64,000 nt of DNA, taken from positions 1-64,000 of the forward strand of contig CAJAFV010000028.1 in assembly GCA_903939115.1 (NCBI GenBank), written 5' to 3'. Under the pieces are notes generated by a model. The model made no database searches. It saw nothing but the letters and a program-made list of their open reading frames with translations, and had not been told where the DNA came from. The position numbers and the translations under genes are program-made. This document shows positions 49,175-59,149 of this stretch, piece by piece; within the stretch, counting starts at the first letter, position 1, and each line of letters starts with the position of its first letter. This DNA is from an uncultured Geobacteraceae bacterium (GTDB taxonomy: Bacteria; Desulfobacterota; Desulfuromonadia; Geobacterales; Pseudopelobacteraceae).

Positions 49175-51103
49175 TCATTTGACGGGAGTCGCCCCGGACG
49201 ACTTCGCAAGATTCTCCACCAGTATCCGCCGCATTTCGTCAATCGCCAGCGGGTTCAACTGGCTGGAATGGCCGCTTTTGACGATTAATTCCGATTCCAT
49301 GCCATCCAGATGGGCGCTGCTGTATTTGACAACACCATCATCGCCAAGTTTCGGATCGCCATCACTGTTGACGGCAATAATCGAATGTCCCTTTACCCCC
49401 GGTGCCAGCGGAATATCCGCCAATACTTTGAGCACCGGGTTATCCGGCGACATGCCATCTGCACTGGTAAAGATGGTTTTTTTCCCGCCCATCATTTTTT
49501 TCACATCATCAGTCAGATAGTCAAAGGTATCCATAGTTGTCTCAACCAGATTCGCCGGAAGTGTGATCAGCCATCTGACCAGATTCCTGTTCCACTCTTT
49601 GCTCTGGAAACTTCCTCGATGAGGGGTACTGAAGAAAATAACCGTTTTCACGAATGGCAGCGGTTTGACCACCAGAAGTTTGCCTATCTGAGCTTTCTTT
49701 TTTTCCGGCATGTCCAAACCGGCAAGATCTTTGCCGGTCAACACCTGTACAAGACGGTCACCGGTATCAACCACAGTAAACTTGGTCAACAACCCTCCTT
49801 GACTATGGCCGACCACAACCATCTGCTGCAGTGCCGAGTCCTTTCCGAGTGGATCAAGAACCGCCACCCGTTCGCTGAGAGCATCCCGCAGTTCCGCAGC
49901 AGACGCGGCAACAGCCTTATTACTGGTGTACACAAAATACCAGAATTGATATTTCTCCCGGATCAGCGGATCGGCTGTGAGGGTATTGAGTAACTCAACC
50001 CACCAGACCGGACTGCTGGCCGTGCCATGAACCAGGACGACCGGAATTTTACCTGGGCGATACGGTTCTTTCAGATACAGGCCGTCAGGAATTTTATTCG
50101 GCTCTCTGCCCAAAAAAGCTCCCAGACTAAGATCAAAAAAGTTCGAACCTTCCATCCTGTAGGCTAATGGCGTGGTGATGTCAGTTCCAAGCGGTACCGA
50201 CCGGTTGTTAAGCGTTATTGTGCTGCTGTCCAGCGCCGAATAGAACTCAAGAGAAGCTCTGTTTGCACCAGAGTTCAGGGCGGCAAGGCCAATCTGCAGC
50301 CTCAAGAAGGCGGTCAGCGGCAGGTTCTGACCAGACTGCTTCTTTATCCCGATCAGCGGCAGACCGACGCCTGGATTCCGGTTACGCACCGAAACACCGC
50401 GAACTTTGTATTTATCAGCCGGTTCAAATCGGTCGAAATCCTCCAGTTTCCAGGGTGAGTGTGATTCATCAACTGTTATGGTTAGGGTACCGAACGGAAG
50501 TTTGCGTTCTCCCCCCTTCAGAACCAACTGTTCATTTTCACCGGTTTCAAATCCCTGCCATAAGCCATAATTGTACATATCCACCGCATTACGGATACGA
50601 GAGTCAAACTGAGAAAGAGATTGACCGTCTCGCTCTTCGAGACAAAAATTGTAGGCATAGACCGCAGACATGAGAAAATAGTCTTTACTCAGCTTCTTCT
50701 GTTCCTCCGCAAGACGAGAACTGTACGGCCACTCCTTCTGCAATTCCACCTGGGTGGTGATCGGCAGAATGCTGGCTTTAGCCAGTTTGCTGCCATAGAG
50801 ATAGGAAGCCTCGGCAAGTGCATAGAGAATATCGCGGCGATCGTCATGAAGCGCCTTGTCATGCAGGGCAGCAATCGCAGCAACCGGATCATCAGCGTAC
50901 GTATCCAGCAGAAAATGTCTGTTAAGGACAAACTTTGCCTGGTCACTGAGTACTTCCGCATTCAAGGGATTGGCATAGGCGTCATTATATGAATCGCGCG
51001 GCGATACCGCATTGACGCCGATCGGAGTAGCGCACCCATAGAGAAATAACATACACAAAAGTAACAATGCCGCGGCACAGAAGGTTATAGTTTTTGTCCT
51101 CAT
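49175..51103 (-). CDS. Alpha/beta hydrolase lipoprotein
   Basis: A 642-residue lipoprotein: lipobox LYGC (Cys24), a long helical N-terminal part (to about 300) without clear homology, then an alpha/beta hydrolase domain. The latter starts with VVLVHGTASSPVWWVELL (about 352-369, oxyanion loop) and has the nucleophile elbow VVVGHSQGGLLTKF (Ser near 428). A family of large bacterial outer-membrane-anchored lipase/esterase-like proteins fits. Substrate unknown. The DUF4105 gene ends two bases before its start, and the FadL-type porin gene is upstream, so a lipid-related role is plausible. Confidence 0.82.
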   Translation of the reverse strand: MRTKTITFCAAALLLLCMLFLYGCATPIGVNAVSPRDSYNDAYANPLNAEVLSDQAKFVLNRHFLLDTYADDPVAAIAALHDKALHDDRRDILYALAEASYLYGSKLAKASILPITTQVELQKEWPYSSRLAEEQKKLSKDYFLMSAVYAYNFCLEERDGQSLSQFDSRIRNAVDMYNYGLWQGFETGENEQLVLKGGERKLPFGTLTITVDESHSPWKLEDFDRFEPADKYKVRGVSVRNRNPGVGLPLIGIKKQSGQNLPLTAFLRLQIGLAALNSGANRASLEFYSALDSSTITLNNRSVPLGTDITTPLAYRMEGSNFFDLSLGAFLGREPNKIPDGLYLKEPYRPGKIPVVLVHGTASSPVWWVELLNTLTADPLIREKYQFWYFVYTSNKAVAASAAELRDALSERVAVLDPLGKDSALQQMVVVGHSQGGLLTKFTVVDTGDRLVQVLTGKDLAGLDMPEKKKAQIGKLLVVKPLPFVKTVIFFSTPHRGSFQSKEWNRNLVRWLITLPANLVETTMDTFDYLTDDVKKMMGGKKTIFTSADGMSPDNPVLKVLADIPLAPGVKGHSIIAVNSDGDPKLGDDGVVKYSSAHLDGMESELIVKSGHSSQLNPLAIDEMRRILVENLAKSSGATPVK

Positions 51104-51105
51104 GC

Positions 51106-52155
51106 CTACAATTCCTTACCGGGCAGGCCGACCCGGATCAGCTGCGAAAAGTTCGGGGACTTGTCAGCCGCCTGAGCCCGGGGGTTAACGTAACTCCGTT
51201 TTTTCAGCTCCGCGAACGGCAGGCTTGTAGTAATCATCTTCCTCTCGTAGAGCATCTCATCGATGTAGCCGTTGACGATCAGCCGCCAGTCGAACCGGGC
51301 CTTGGGGTTGTACGGCATAGTATGCTTGCGGATGCTGGTGGTGCAGTTGCCGGTCAGGGCATTGTACCACTGCGGCTTCTCTTTCAGCCTGTTGACTTCG
51401 CCCAGGTAACTGAGGAATATCTTGCGGGCAGTTTCCGGTGGAACATTCAGCCGATAGAGATAGACATCCTCCCCCTTCCCTTTCTCGCGGTAGTTTGTCC
51501 TCAAGCGGACCAGATCCCGCTCGTCAGCCACAACGTACATAATTTCAAACTGGCGGAAGAACCCCTTGATTGTGGAATACTCCTCCCCCTTTTCCTTGCG
51601 TGTCTCGATAGAGAAAACAACATTCCCCTGCCCCTCAAAATCAAAGCTCATCATCGTATGGGCAATTTTCGGCGATCCCCAGTAGACGAGAAAGAAATCA
51701 ATTCCCTTCAGTTTTGCCAGATCAAATGTTTTGTCGTAATGGCGTACGGTAAAATCGGTTTCGGTCCGGTAATCACAGTTTCGGATGTTATGGATTGCAA
51801 CCTTGTCTCCGCTGATTTCGGCCCAGGCCAGCGTCGCCAGATCGGACTGCCAGTCGCGGTTATTGCTCGGCGGCATGGCCAACCACCAGACCACCAGCAG
51901 AGCAAAGAGGGCCAGAAAGATCATTTTTCCACGCCGTCTGGGCCGGACAAACAGGAGTATCCCGACTGAAATCAAGCCGAATAGAGCTGCAGCATACGGA
52001 CGCACGCCTGCAGGGAGGTTGGAGTAAAAGATCGCCACAATGCTCCAACAAGTCAAGGCAAGGAGCAGCAACCATAGAATAAATGTGGTCAAACCGGTCA
52101 GGAGTTTCAGTCCAGGTCCCTTTGATGCTGCTTGTGTATCATTGTTCTGTGCCAT
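51106..52155 (-). CDS. DUF4105 (Lnb N-terminal domain) membrane protein
   Basis: A 349-residue protein with three N-terminal membrane helices (about 17-45, 50-68, 76-95) and a periplasmic DUF4105 domain (about 115-330). The domain has the motif TGNCTTSIRKH (Cys near 277) expected of its papain-like core, and FDFEGQGNVVFSIETRKEKG near the start. Relatives are annotated as Lnb-like. The enzymatic activity is unknown; a thiol hydrolase acting on lipoprotein or glycan is a guess from the fold. Operon with FadL-type porin and lipase-like lipoprotein. Confidence 0.82.
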   Translation of the reverse strand: MAQNNDTQAASKGPGLKLLTGLTTFILWLLLLALTCWSIVAIFYSNLPAGVRPYAAALFGLISVGILLFVRPRRRGKMIFLALFALLVVWWLAMPPSNNRDWQSDLATLAWAEISGDKVAIHNIRNCDYRTETDFTVRHYDKTFDLAKLKGIDFFLVYWGSPKIAHTMMSFDFEGQGNVVFSIETRKEKGEEYSTIKGFFRQFEIMYVVADERDLVRLRTNYREKGKGEDVYLYRLNVPPETARKIFLSYLGEVNRLKEKPQWYNALTGNCTTSIRKHTMPYNPKARFDWRLIVNGYIDEMLYERKMITTSLPFAELKKRSYVNPRAQAADKSPNFSQLIRVGLPGKEL

Positions 52156-52236
52156 TGTTCATCCTTAATGAATTTATCGGTTACCCAACGACAAGCTCAG
52201 GGTGAGCTGCGTTTGTTCATGTCAACAGTGCAAGAG

Positions 52237-53544
52237 TCAAAACTTCCAGTTCATTCTCACGCCCAAAGCGTTGATGTAATTAGTATCATACTGGCCGACA
52301 ATATGCCCGGCCAACGGTCCGCGGTTCTGGTTAATCTTGCTTTTGCCGGCATCAATAAAGGTATAGTCGCAGCCGAGCGTAACATCCCTGTTCAGCGTGT
52401 ACTCAACGCCGGTTGCATAACGGTACTGCCGGTCGAGCGGCATGGCCACTGAACGGTGCTCTTCCTTGACCGGTGAACTGTCATAGGCGAAACCAGCCTG
52501 TACGAGCCACGGTTCGGCGAACCGGTATTGCATGCCGACAGCACCGTGCCAGGTATCATCAAAACCGGCATCAACAGTTTTGCTTCCGGTATTGGTTGCA
52601 CTCGACAGATCGGCTGTAATATTTCCAAATCGGCTCCACTCCTGCCAGCCGACATTTGCCATAACAGCGAGGCTGTCAGTCAGTTGCTGGTAGACGCCAA
52701 CGTTCACCGCCTGCGGAATGGTCCACTCGAGATCCAGTTTGCTGTTGTTGAACTTCAGTGCAATCAAGTCCCAAACCGGCGCCGTGATCGGTACATTTTT
52801 AAACGCGGCAATATCATCAAACTTCAGCTTTACTTGTGAGATGTAGGTAACCCCTATGCGTGTTTCCTTTATCGGCTGAATGAGAACGCCAAGGTTATAG
52901 CCGTAGCTGATATCGTGTGAATTAACCTCCAAAAGGCCGTCACGAAGATCACGTGCGCCAAGCGGGCTCGTGTTTATTGCCATATCCTGTGAGAGTTTCC
53001 CGTAGAGAACCGTTGCGCCGCCGCCGACCGCAAGCCAGTTGTTAACCTTGTAGCCGACAGACGGCGTGATCCCCATGGTAAGCAGCTCGGCTCTCTGCAC
53101 ATAGTAGCGACCCTGCCAGCTGTCGCCATAGTCGAGCGCCAGACCGAAATACGAACCGACCGTGACTCCCAATCGTAGATCAGGTGACATGACGTGGACA
53201 TAACTGAAATTCGCCACCGGCGTAATGGAGCCGATATTATGATCGTTCCCCGCCGTTTCAACGGAACCATCAAGGTCAGAAAAAGTGGTCTGCCCGGTGA
53301 ATTTCGACTGAATGCCAAGCCCCACAAGTCCGACCTGCAGTTGAGAACGATCAAGCCGGGTCATCCCGGCCGGGTTGTTGAATGCGGTAGACGCATCGTT
53401 CGCCAGGGCAACCCGCCCGGCTGTAGCGGTCCCCATGCCGGCTGACCCGTTTTCATTAAGCCAGACACCGGCAGCCCGGACGTTGGTAGCTATCAGTACC
53501 AGAAGTGCGGCTAGTAACAGCTGACCTGCGTTTATTACTTTCAT
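52237..53544 (-). CDS. FadL/OmpP1-family outer-membrane transporter
   Basis: A 435-residue outer-membrane protein of the FadL family. Signal peptide (1-24), then the N-terminal hatch motif GSAGMGTATAGRVALANDAS and NNPAGMTRL (about 34-63), and a 14-strand-type barrel ending with ...LGVRMNWKF, with terminal Phe. FadL proteins pass hydrophobic compounds (fatty acids, aromatic hydrocarbons) through the outer membrane. The sulfatase cluster lies upstream, and the DUF4105 and lipase-like genes follow. AAGGAGACATGAC lies before the ATG. Confidence 0.93.
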   Translation of the reverse strand: MKVINAGQLLLAALLVLIATNVRAAGVWLNENGSAGMGTATAGRVALANDASTAFNNPAGMTRLDRSQLQVGLVGLGIQSKFTGQTTFSDLDGSVETAGNDHNIGSITPVANFSYVHVMSPDLRLGVTVGSYFGLALDYGDSWQGRYYVQRAELLTMGITPSVGYKVNNWLAVGGGATVLYGKLSQDMAINTSPLGARDLRDGLLEVNSHDISYGYNLGVLIQPIKETRIGVTYISQVKLKFDDIAAFKNVPITAPVWDLIALKFNNSKLDLEWTIPQAVNVGVYQQLTDSLAVMANVGWQEWSRFGNITADLSSATNTGSKTVDAGFDDTWHGAVGMQYRFAEPWLVQAGFAYDSSPVKEEHRSVAMPLDRQYRYATGVEYTLNRDVTLGCDYTFIDAGKSKINQNRGPLAGHIVGQYDTNYINALGVRMNWKF

Positions 53545-53657
53545 GTCATGTCTCCTTGTCGATACTAATTCAGGTTGCCGATAAGCAAACCAAAATAACT
53601 ATTTTGAGCGAAATACACTATTAGTCATCAATTTATAGATACTATTCCCGATTTTTG

Positions 53658-53702
53658 GTTAACTCCGTGGGTCGGCTCTTTCGGACAGCCCACGGAGTTA
53701 AC
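53658..53702. terminator. Long perfect inverted repeat between fadL-like and sulfatase genes
   Basis: GTTAACTCCGTGGG (53658-53671) and CCCACGGAGTTAAC (53689-53702) form a perfect 14-bp stem around a 17-base loop. No T-tract follows on either strand. It probably ends or protects the transcript of the sulfatase gene. Confidence 0.5.
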
Positions 53703-53721
53703 AGCAGGTAGTTTATATCTC

Positions 53722-55395
53722 CTAGTTGTTGTTAGACTTGGGATTTTCAAGCTTCTTCATGACACCTTCGAGCGCCTTCTTCAGGCTGAGCGTGTCCGCT
53801 TTCTGCCGAGGCGGATAATCAGCAATGCTCTTCAGGTGCTCCGCGATGAATGGTCCGGCGGCAGTTGGTGCCCACATTTTCTTGGCAAAGAATGCGCGCC
53901 CTATATATCCCCACTCTTTTGATTCAGGATCAAACTTCTCCATCGGGTCCATCAGCAGGTTGAACAGATAGGGAACATTCGGGTAGTATTTTTCGTTCCA
54001 CCAGAGTCCTTCCGGCTTCACGCCGATGTGCATCTTCCAGGCGTCAACACGGATGGCCATCAGATCGGTCTCATCATAGTAGAAGAATTCACGGCGTGCC
54101 GACTTTTCACTCTTGCCGGTCCAGTAGTCGAGCTGATTGTAGCCGTCAAGGTGGACTTTGTACGTCATCTCCCCCATCTTTTTGCCGTTAAGCAGTTCCG
54201 TCTTGATATTCGGCGCTCCGGCTGCGGCTGCAAGGGTTACAAAGAGATCCTCGTGACTCTGAATACCGTTGAGTTCAGTTCCGGGCTTGATCTTACCAGG
54301 CCATTTAACAAGCATTGGAACCCGGAAACCACCTTCCCATGAAGTCCCTTTCTCACCGCGGAATGGTCCCATTCCGCCGTCGGGCCACATCATGGTCTCC
54401 ACACCGTTATCAGTGGAATAAATAACGATGGTGTTGTCGGCAACGCCCAGTTCGTCGAGTTTTTTGAGGAGTGATCCGACCTGCTCGTCATGCTCGAGCA
54501 TTTTGGCGCGGACGACGTCTTCCTCGGCCCGTCCCTCGTTAACAGTCATCTGGACATACTTGTTGGTCGGATGTGACCAGATATGGATTGCGGTGGTGTT
54601 GTACCAGACAAAGAAAGGCTTGTCTCCTTTGCCGACTTTATCAAGGTATTTCAGGGTTGCATCGGTCACTTCCTGGTCAAAAGTTTCCATACGCTTACGC
54701 GTCAAAGCACCTTTTTTTTCAATCTTCTGCTTGCCCACCCGGCCAAAGGTCGGATCTTCAGTCGCATCATCCGTGTTTGTCGCCCATGAGTAGAGCACTT
54801 CTCGCGGACCGTACTTTTTTGCGTACTCCGGGTTTTTCTGGCCGGGGTAGTCGAGTTGCTCAGGCTCCTCCTGGGCATTCAGGTGGTACAAGTTGCCGAA
54901 CCATTCATCGTAACCATGAACAGTCGGCAAGAATTCATTACGGTCACCCAGGTGATTCTTGCCGAACTGCGCAGTCACATAGCCCTGCGATTTCAACACC
55001 TCGGCCAATGTTGGATCCTCCTTCTGGAGACCGAGCTTGGAACCAGGAATACCGATAGTCGTCATACCGGTTCTCAGGGGCATTTGCCCCGTCATAAATG
55101 CAGCACGTCCGGCGGTACAACTGGCCTGACCGTAGTGGTCGGTAAAAATCGCGCCATCCTTGGCCAAACTGTCGATACTCGGAGTCTTGCCCATCATGCC
55201 ATGCGTGTACGCACCGACATTCCACATGCCGATATCATCGCCCCAAATAACGAGAATGTTAGGTTTCTCCACCTTTGCAGTAGCCGCCTCCGCTTCCTGC
55301 GGCGCAGCAGCCAGACAGAGGGTAAACCCAGCCAGTATGCAGCCGACTGCTGCCAACTTGGTGGCCTTTGCTGTTAAACCTAAGGTTTTCTTCAT
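53722..55395 (-). CDS. Secreted Cys-type sulfatase (CTAGR)
   Basis: A 557-residue S1-type sulfatase with signal peptide (1-38). The metal-binding WGDDIGMWNVGAYTHG (51-66) and active-site ASCTAGRAAFMTG (Cys93, to become formylglycine) are intact; CTAGR fits the CxAxR variant. Further signatures are GKNHLGDRNEFLPT and STDNGVETMMWPDGG. It should hydrolyse a sulfate ester in the periplasm. No formylglycine-generating enzyme is seen in the window. It follows the 57946-55502 sulfatase in a leftward run. GGAGGAATG lies at the ATG. Confidence 0.92.
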   Translation of the reverse strand: MKKTLGLTAKATKLAAVGCILAGFTLCLAAAPQEAEAATAKVEKPNILVIWGDDIGMWNVGAYTHGMMGKTPSIDSLAKDGAIFTDHYGQASCTAGRAAFMTGQMPLRTGMTTIGIPGSKLGLQKEDPTLAEVLKSQGYVTAQFGKNHLGDRNEFLPTVHGYDEWFGNLYHLNAQEEPEQLDYPGQKNPEYAKKYGPREVLYSWATNTDDATEDPTFGRVGKQKIEKKGALTRKRMETFDQEVTDATLKYLDKVGKGDKPFFVWYNTTAIHIWSHPTNKYVQMTVNEGRAEEDVVRAKMLEHDEQVGSLLKKLDELGVADNTIVIYSTDNGVETMMWPDGGMGPFRGEKGTSWEGGFRVPMLVKWPGKIKPGTELNGIQSHEDLFVTLAAAAGAPNIKTELLNGKKMGEMTYKVHLDGYNQLDYWTGKSEKSARREFFYYDETDLMAIRVDAWKMHIGVKPEGLWWNEKYYPNVPYLFNLLMDPMEKFDPESKEWGYIGRAFFAKKMWAPTAAGPFIAEHLKSIADYPPRQKADTLSLKKALEGVMKKLENPKSNNN

Positions 55396-55501
55396 ACATT
55401 CCTCCTTGTTTTGTTTGAGTCAGTTCCATTATTGTCATTTTCATCCAAAGGGGGCGAGGCACCGCCGCCGCCCCTACACCTTCAAACGGGCGCTTACCCG
55501 C

Positions 55502-57946
55502 TCAGTCAGACAGCGCCTTCTTCTTTGCAGCATCCTTACTTGTCTTCTCTGCCTCCACTTTATCCGGTGCCGCCATCGGCTTGACCTCGACCGTCACTTT
55601 GGAAATCCTGCCGGTGAACTTGGATTTTGCCTCCGCACCGATCGCCTCGACCACCGGTGTGCCGAGGTCGATACCGACGTCGGCGGTTTCATCGGCCGAG
55701 AACATCATCGCCTGGGTATGCTCGATCCGCCCTTCGGCGACTATCTCACCATTGACGAACAGGGTGCCGAGACCGCCTTTGCCGAGGCCGCCGCCGTCAT
55801 AGGCGAAGTCAAACTTGATCGTTGCCTTACCGGGGGGAAGCGGTTTGGTTGCGGCAATGGTAACGTGCTTCATGCCGAGGAAGTTGTAGTCGTAGGCCGG
55901 CACGCCGTCCTTTACATAGAGCGCCCAGCCACCGAAACGCCCACCCTGTACGAGGATGGCACCGTTCGCACCCTTTGCCGGCACCTCGATTTCTGCGGTA
56001 ATGGTCTTGGATTTGTTCTTCACGTTGATAAAGACATTCTCCATCATCCCGGTCATCCCCTCGGCCAGGGTCAGGGAGGTGCGTCCAGCCATCAGGTCGG
56101 GACGACCGACCATTTCGGCAACGGCCCGTTCGAACACACGATCGTCGATGGGGAGGACATGGTTCTTTTCCGCCTCCTTCATGAACAGCGCCTGCAACTC
56201 CTGCAGCTTCTGCGGTTTCCGTGCGGCCAGATCGGTGCTCAGGCTGAAATCATTGCGCACGTCGTACAGCTCCCACACATCCTTCTCAAGGGGCTCGCGC
56301 CGCTCTCTTTCCCACGGTGCCTTGTGGATAGTGCGGGCCAGCCAGCCGTCATGGTAAATGGCGCGGTTGCCGGCAATTTCAAAGTATTGGGTGGTATGCC
56401 TATCCGTGGCCTTGGGGTTGTCGAAGGTATAGACGAGACTAGCCCCCTGCATCGGGATCTGGGGTGTGCCGTTCACCACTTTCGGCTCCGGCAGGCCGAC
56501 CGCTTCCAAAATGGTCGGCGCAATATCGATGACATGGCCGAACTGGCTGCGCATGCCGTTCTTCGCCTTGATCCCCTTGGGCCAGTTGATCACCATGCCG
56601 TTACGGGTGCCGCCAAAGTCGGAAGCCATCTGTTTAGTCCAGGTGAAGGGGGAATCCATGGCGACCGCCCAACCGGCTGCGTAGTGCGGGTAGGTCTCGG
56701 GACCGCCCCACGTGTCGATGACCTTCAGCATGTCGGGTACGGTCTCCTGGACACCATTGAAGTAGGTGTACTCGTTGAACATGCCGTTCTCGCCCCCCTC
56801 GGCGCTGGCACCGTTATCTCCGGCAATGTAGAAAACGAGGGTGTTATCGGCCTCGCCGGTCGCTTTGACCGCATCGAGCAGCCGACCGATCTCGCTGTCG
56901 GCAAAATCAAGGTAGGCGGCGAAAACTTCCATCTGATGGCTGAAGAGGCGCTTTTCGTCAGCAGAGAGGATGTCCCACGCCTTGATCGCCTGTGGTTTCG
57001 GCGCCAGTTTTGTGTTCGGCGGGATGATCCCCTCCTTGAGTTGGCGGGCGTAGGTCTCTTCACGCATCTTGTCCCACCCCTGGTCGAATTTCCCCTGCCA
57101 CTTGTCGATCCACTCTTTGGGTACATGGTGCGGCGCATGGGTGGCGCCTGGCGCGAAATAGACGAAGAACGGCTTCTCCGGTGTGATGGCCTTCTGGTAC
57201 TTGATCCAGGCCACCGCCTTATCAGTCATGTCGATCATGAAGTGGTAGTTGGGATCGTGCGGCAACTCGACCTGGGTGACGCCGTCATAGAGGTACGGAG
57301 CCCACTGGTTGGTTTCGCCGCCAATAAAGCCGTAGAACTTGTCGAACCCCTGGTGGGTCGGCCAGCGGTCAAACGGACCGGAAACGCTGGTTTCCCAGGC
57401 GGCGGTCTCATGCCATTTGCCAAAGGCTGCAGTGTTGTAGCCGTTGAGACGGAGCACTTCCGCCACCGGTGCCGTGGTATTGGGGACTTGGCCGGTAGCT
57501 CCCGGAAAGCCGGTGGCCATCTCGGTGATGAACCCCATGTTGACCATATGGTGGTTGCGGCCTGATTTCAGGGCAGCACGGGTCGGCGAGCAGAGCGCCG
57601 TCGTGTGAAAATTGTTGTAGCGCAGACCGCCCTCGGCCAGGCGCTCCAGCGTCGGCGTGGCGATCGGGCCGCCATAGGTTCCGGTAGCACCGAAGCCCAA
57701 ATCGTCGATCAGAATGATGACCACGTTCGGTGCCCCGGCGGGCGCTTTGACCTCGGCGTGGGGCGGCGTCTTGACATTGCGGACATCAAGCTCCTTGTAC
57801 GTCGGCCGTTGCGGTTCCTGAATCGGCAGGATAGTACGATCGAGGGTTTTCAGTGAACTGTCTGCCGCTGTCGCCAGGGAGTGCATACCGCTCAATAGCA
57901 CGGTCGTCGCCACTGCTGCAGTTGCCATTCTCAGATAATTTTTCAT
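55502..57946 (-). CDS. Secreted Cys-type sulfatase, long form with extra C-terminal domain
   Basis: An 814-residue sulfatase with signal peptide (1-28). The metal site is ILIDDLGFGATGTYGG (78-93) and the active-site motif ALCSPTRAALKSGRNHH (Cys119). ATHAPHHVPKEWIDKWQGKF and AGDNGASAEGGENGMF are other family blocks. After the catalytic part (to about 585) a C-terminal beta domain of some 200 residues follows (GRFGGWALYVKDGVPAYDYN, KFDFAYDGGG), like a concanavalin-type fold. AAGGAG eight bases before the ATG at 57946 sets the start. A long plus-strand frame opposite it is a shadow. Confidence 0.93.
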   Translation of the reverse strand: MKNYLRMATAAVATTVLLSGMHSLATAADSSLKTLDRTILPIQEPQRPTYKELDVRNVKTPPHAEVKAPAGAPNVVIILIDDLGFGATGTYGGPIATPTLERLAEGGLRYNNFHTTALCSPTRAALKSGRNHHMVNMGFITEMATGFPGATGQVPNTTAPVAEVLRLNGYNTAAFGKWHETAAWETSVSGPFDRWPTHQGFDKFYGFIGGETNQWAPYLYDGVTQVELPHDPNYHFMIDMTDKAVAWIKYQKAITPEKPFFVYFAPGATHAPHHVPKEWIDKWQGKFDQGWDKMREETYARQLKEGIIPPNTKLAPKPQAIKAWDILSADEKRLFSHQMEVFAAYLDFADSEIGRLLDAVKATGEADNTLVFYIAGDNGASAEGGENGMFNEYTYFNGVQETVPDMLKVIDTWGGPETYPHYAAGWAVAMDSPFTWTKQMASDFGGTRNGMVINWPKGIKAKNGMRSQFGHVIDIAPTILEAVGLPEPKVVNGTPQIPMQGASLVYTFDNPKATDRHTTQYFEIAGNRAIYHDGWLARTIHKAPWERERREPLEKDVWELYDVRNDFSLSTDLAARKPQKLQELQALFMKEAEKNHVLPIDDRVFERAVAEMVGRPDLMAGRTSLTLAEGMTGMMENVFINVKNKSKTITAEIEVPAKGANGAILVQGGRFGGWALYVKDGVPAYDYNFLGMKHVTIAATKPLPPGKATIKFDFAYDGGGLGKGGLGTLFVNGEIVAEGRIEHTQAMMFSADETADVGIDLGTPVVEAIGAEAKSKFTGRISKVTVEVKPMAAPDKVEAEKTSKDAAKKKALSD

Positions 57947-58003
57947 TCGCCTGACTCCTTTACATTGAATATAAATCAGCAACATTCCCCCTCACACCAG
58001 CCC

Positions 58004-59107
58004 TCACCCCCCTGCCGAAATAGTCACGACAGGCGCACCTTCCTTGCCGCCGGTCTCGGTGAGGGAAAAGAGAAACATTAAAAAGGAGAAGATTCCTTTG
58101 GATTGCAGATCACGGTTGTCGATCCAGAACCAGTGTGACTGATAAGGGACCGCCACGAACGCGTCGCCGGGCTTGCTTGATGAGCTCTGTATCCTGATGA
58201 GTGGCGCCAACGTAGCGCCCGCTGCCGTAATTTCCGGAGAGGTCTTCTTTACCCGTTTGTCGGCCACATGGGCATCCGGCACCTCGATGCTTGATGCCAG
58301 ATTATTCATAATCTGCAGAATAGATCGGGTTAAAATGGCAAGTTCATTGCCGTCCTTGGCCTTCGAAGCATAGACTACTTTAAATTCCTCTTCTGTCCGA
58401 TCGAGTCCGAGCACCTTCCTGACGTAGAGGGAGTCTTCATCCAGCGGTGCAGCAGTATCCCCTTTCATGGTAAAGACGGTTGTCTCTTTTTCGGCACTCC
58501 TCTGAACTCTCAAGCTGATCCCCCCGGAGCTCTGTATCCGCCGCATTCGTTCCAACAGCAGGTAAAACTCCGGACTGGCGGCTTGGTAACGTAACAGGGC
58601 ATCAAACCTGTTCCTGACGCCGTTGATTGAATCAGCACAAACCCGGAGAACCACATCAACAGGGTAGCCGGCCTCGATCATCCCCAAAACCGCAGAAGGT
58701 GGCAGTGGTCGCATGAGACTGCGGGCAAACCTCTCGCCGCTGAGCGGAATGTAGGTTATGGTCGGGCGGTCGGTAAAGGTGGCTGAGCCGCCAATCCCCT
58801 GCGTGTTGGCATTACTGTTGTAAGGCGCCTGCCATTCCAGTGAGGCCTGCCCCTTGGTTTCCACCGAATACTGGTTGATGACCGAAGCTACATCGAGAAA
58901 GATAGGCGCGTCACCATAGCGAAGCCGTACCATATTGATGAGCATGCGCTGTTTCCAGGAATCAGCCAGCTCCCTGGTGTAGTCAAAACTGTCAATAGAG
59001 ACTGATCGGGGGCCGATTGATGAACAACCTGAAAGAACCACTGAACAGATAAGCATGGCTAACAGCCGCGATCTATTGAAATATCTCATGACGCAATTCA
59101 TTTTCAT
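58004..59107 (-). CDS. Lipoprotein of the sulfatase cluster
   Basis: A 367-residue lipoprotein with lipobox VVLSGCSSIG (Cys near 27). The mature protein begins with a conserved-looking SIDSFDYTRELADSWKQRML block followed by NMVRLRYGDAPIFLDVASVI, and ends with a membrane-helix-like GIFSFLMFLFSLTE. I do not recognise the family; related lipoproteins are seen beside transporters in Geobacter and other bacteria. Read leftward between an outer-membrane channel-like protein and a sulfatase, it probably works in the same envelope process. Start at 59107, or two codons later. Confidence 0.7.
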   Translation of the reverse strand: MKMNCVMRYFNRSRLLAMLICSVVLSGCSSIGPRSVSIDSFDYTRELADSWKQRMLINMVRLRYGDAPIFLDVASVINQYSVETKGQASLEWQAPYNSNANTQGIGGSATFTDRPTITYIPLSGERFARSLMRPLPPSAVLGMIEAGYPVDVVLRVCADSINGVRNRFDALLRYQAASPEFYLLLERMRRIQSSGGISLRVQRSAEKETTVFTMKGDTAAPLDEDSLYVRKVLGLDRTEEEFKVVYASKAKDGNELAILTRSILQIMNNLASSIEVPDAHVADKRVKKTSPEITAAGATLAPLIRIQSSSSKPGDAFVAVPYQSHWFWIDNRDLQSKGIFSFLMFLFSLTETGGKEGAPVVTISAGG

Positions 59108-59149
59108 CTACCCTCTTGAAATTCCGGCCAGCGGTATTCTCTCTTCAGC

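Noticed and set aside
55160-57565. 801-codon open frame on the plus strand
   Set aside because: It lies opposite two well-supported sulfatase genes and its protein has no domain; the long frame follows from the high GC codon use of the real genes.
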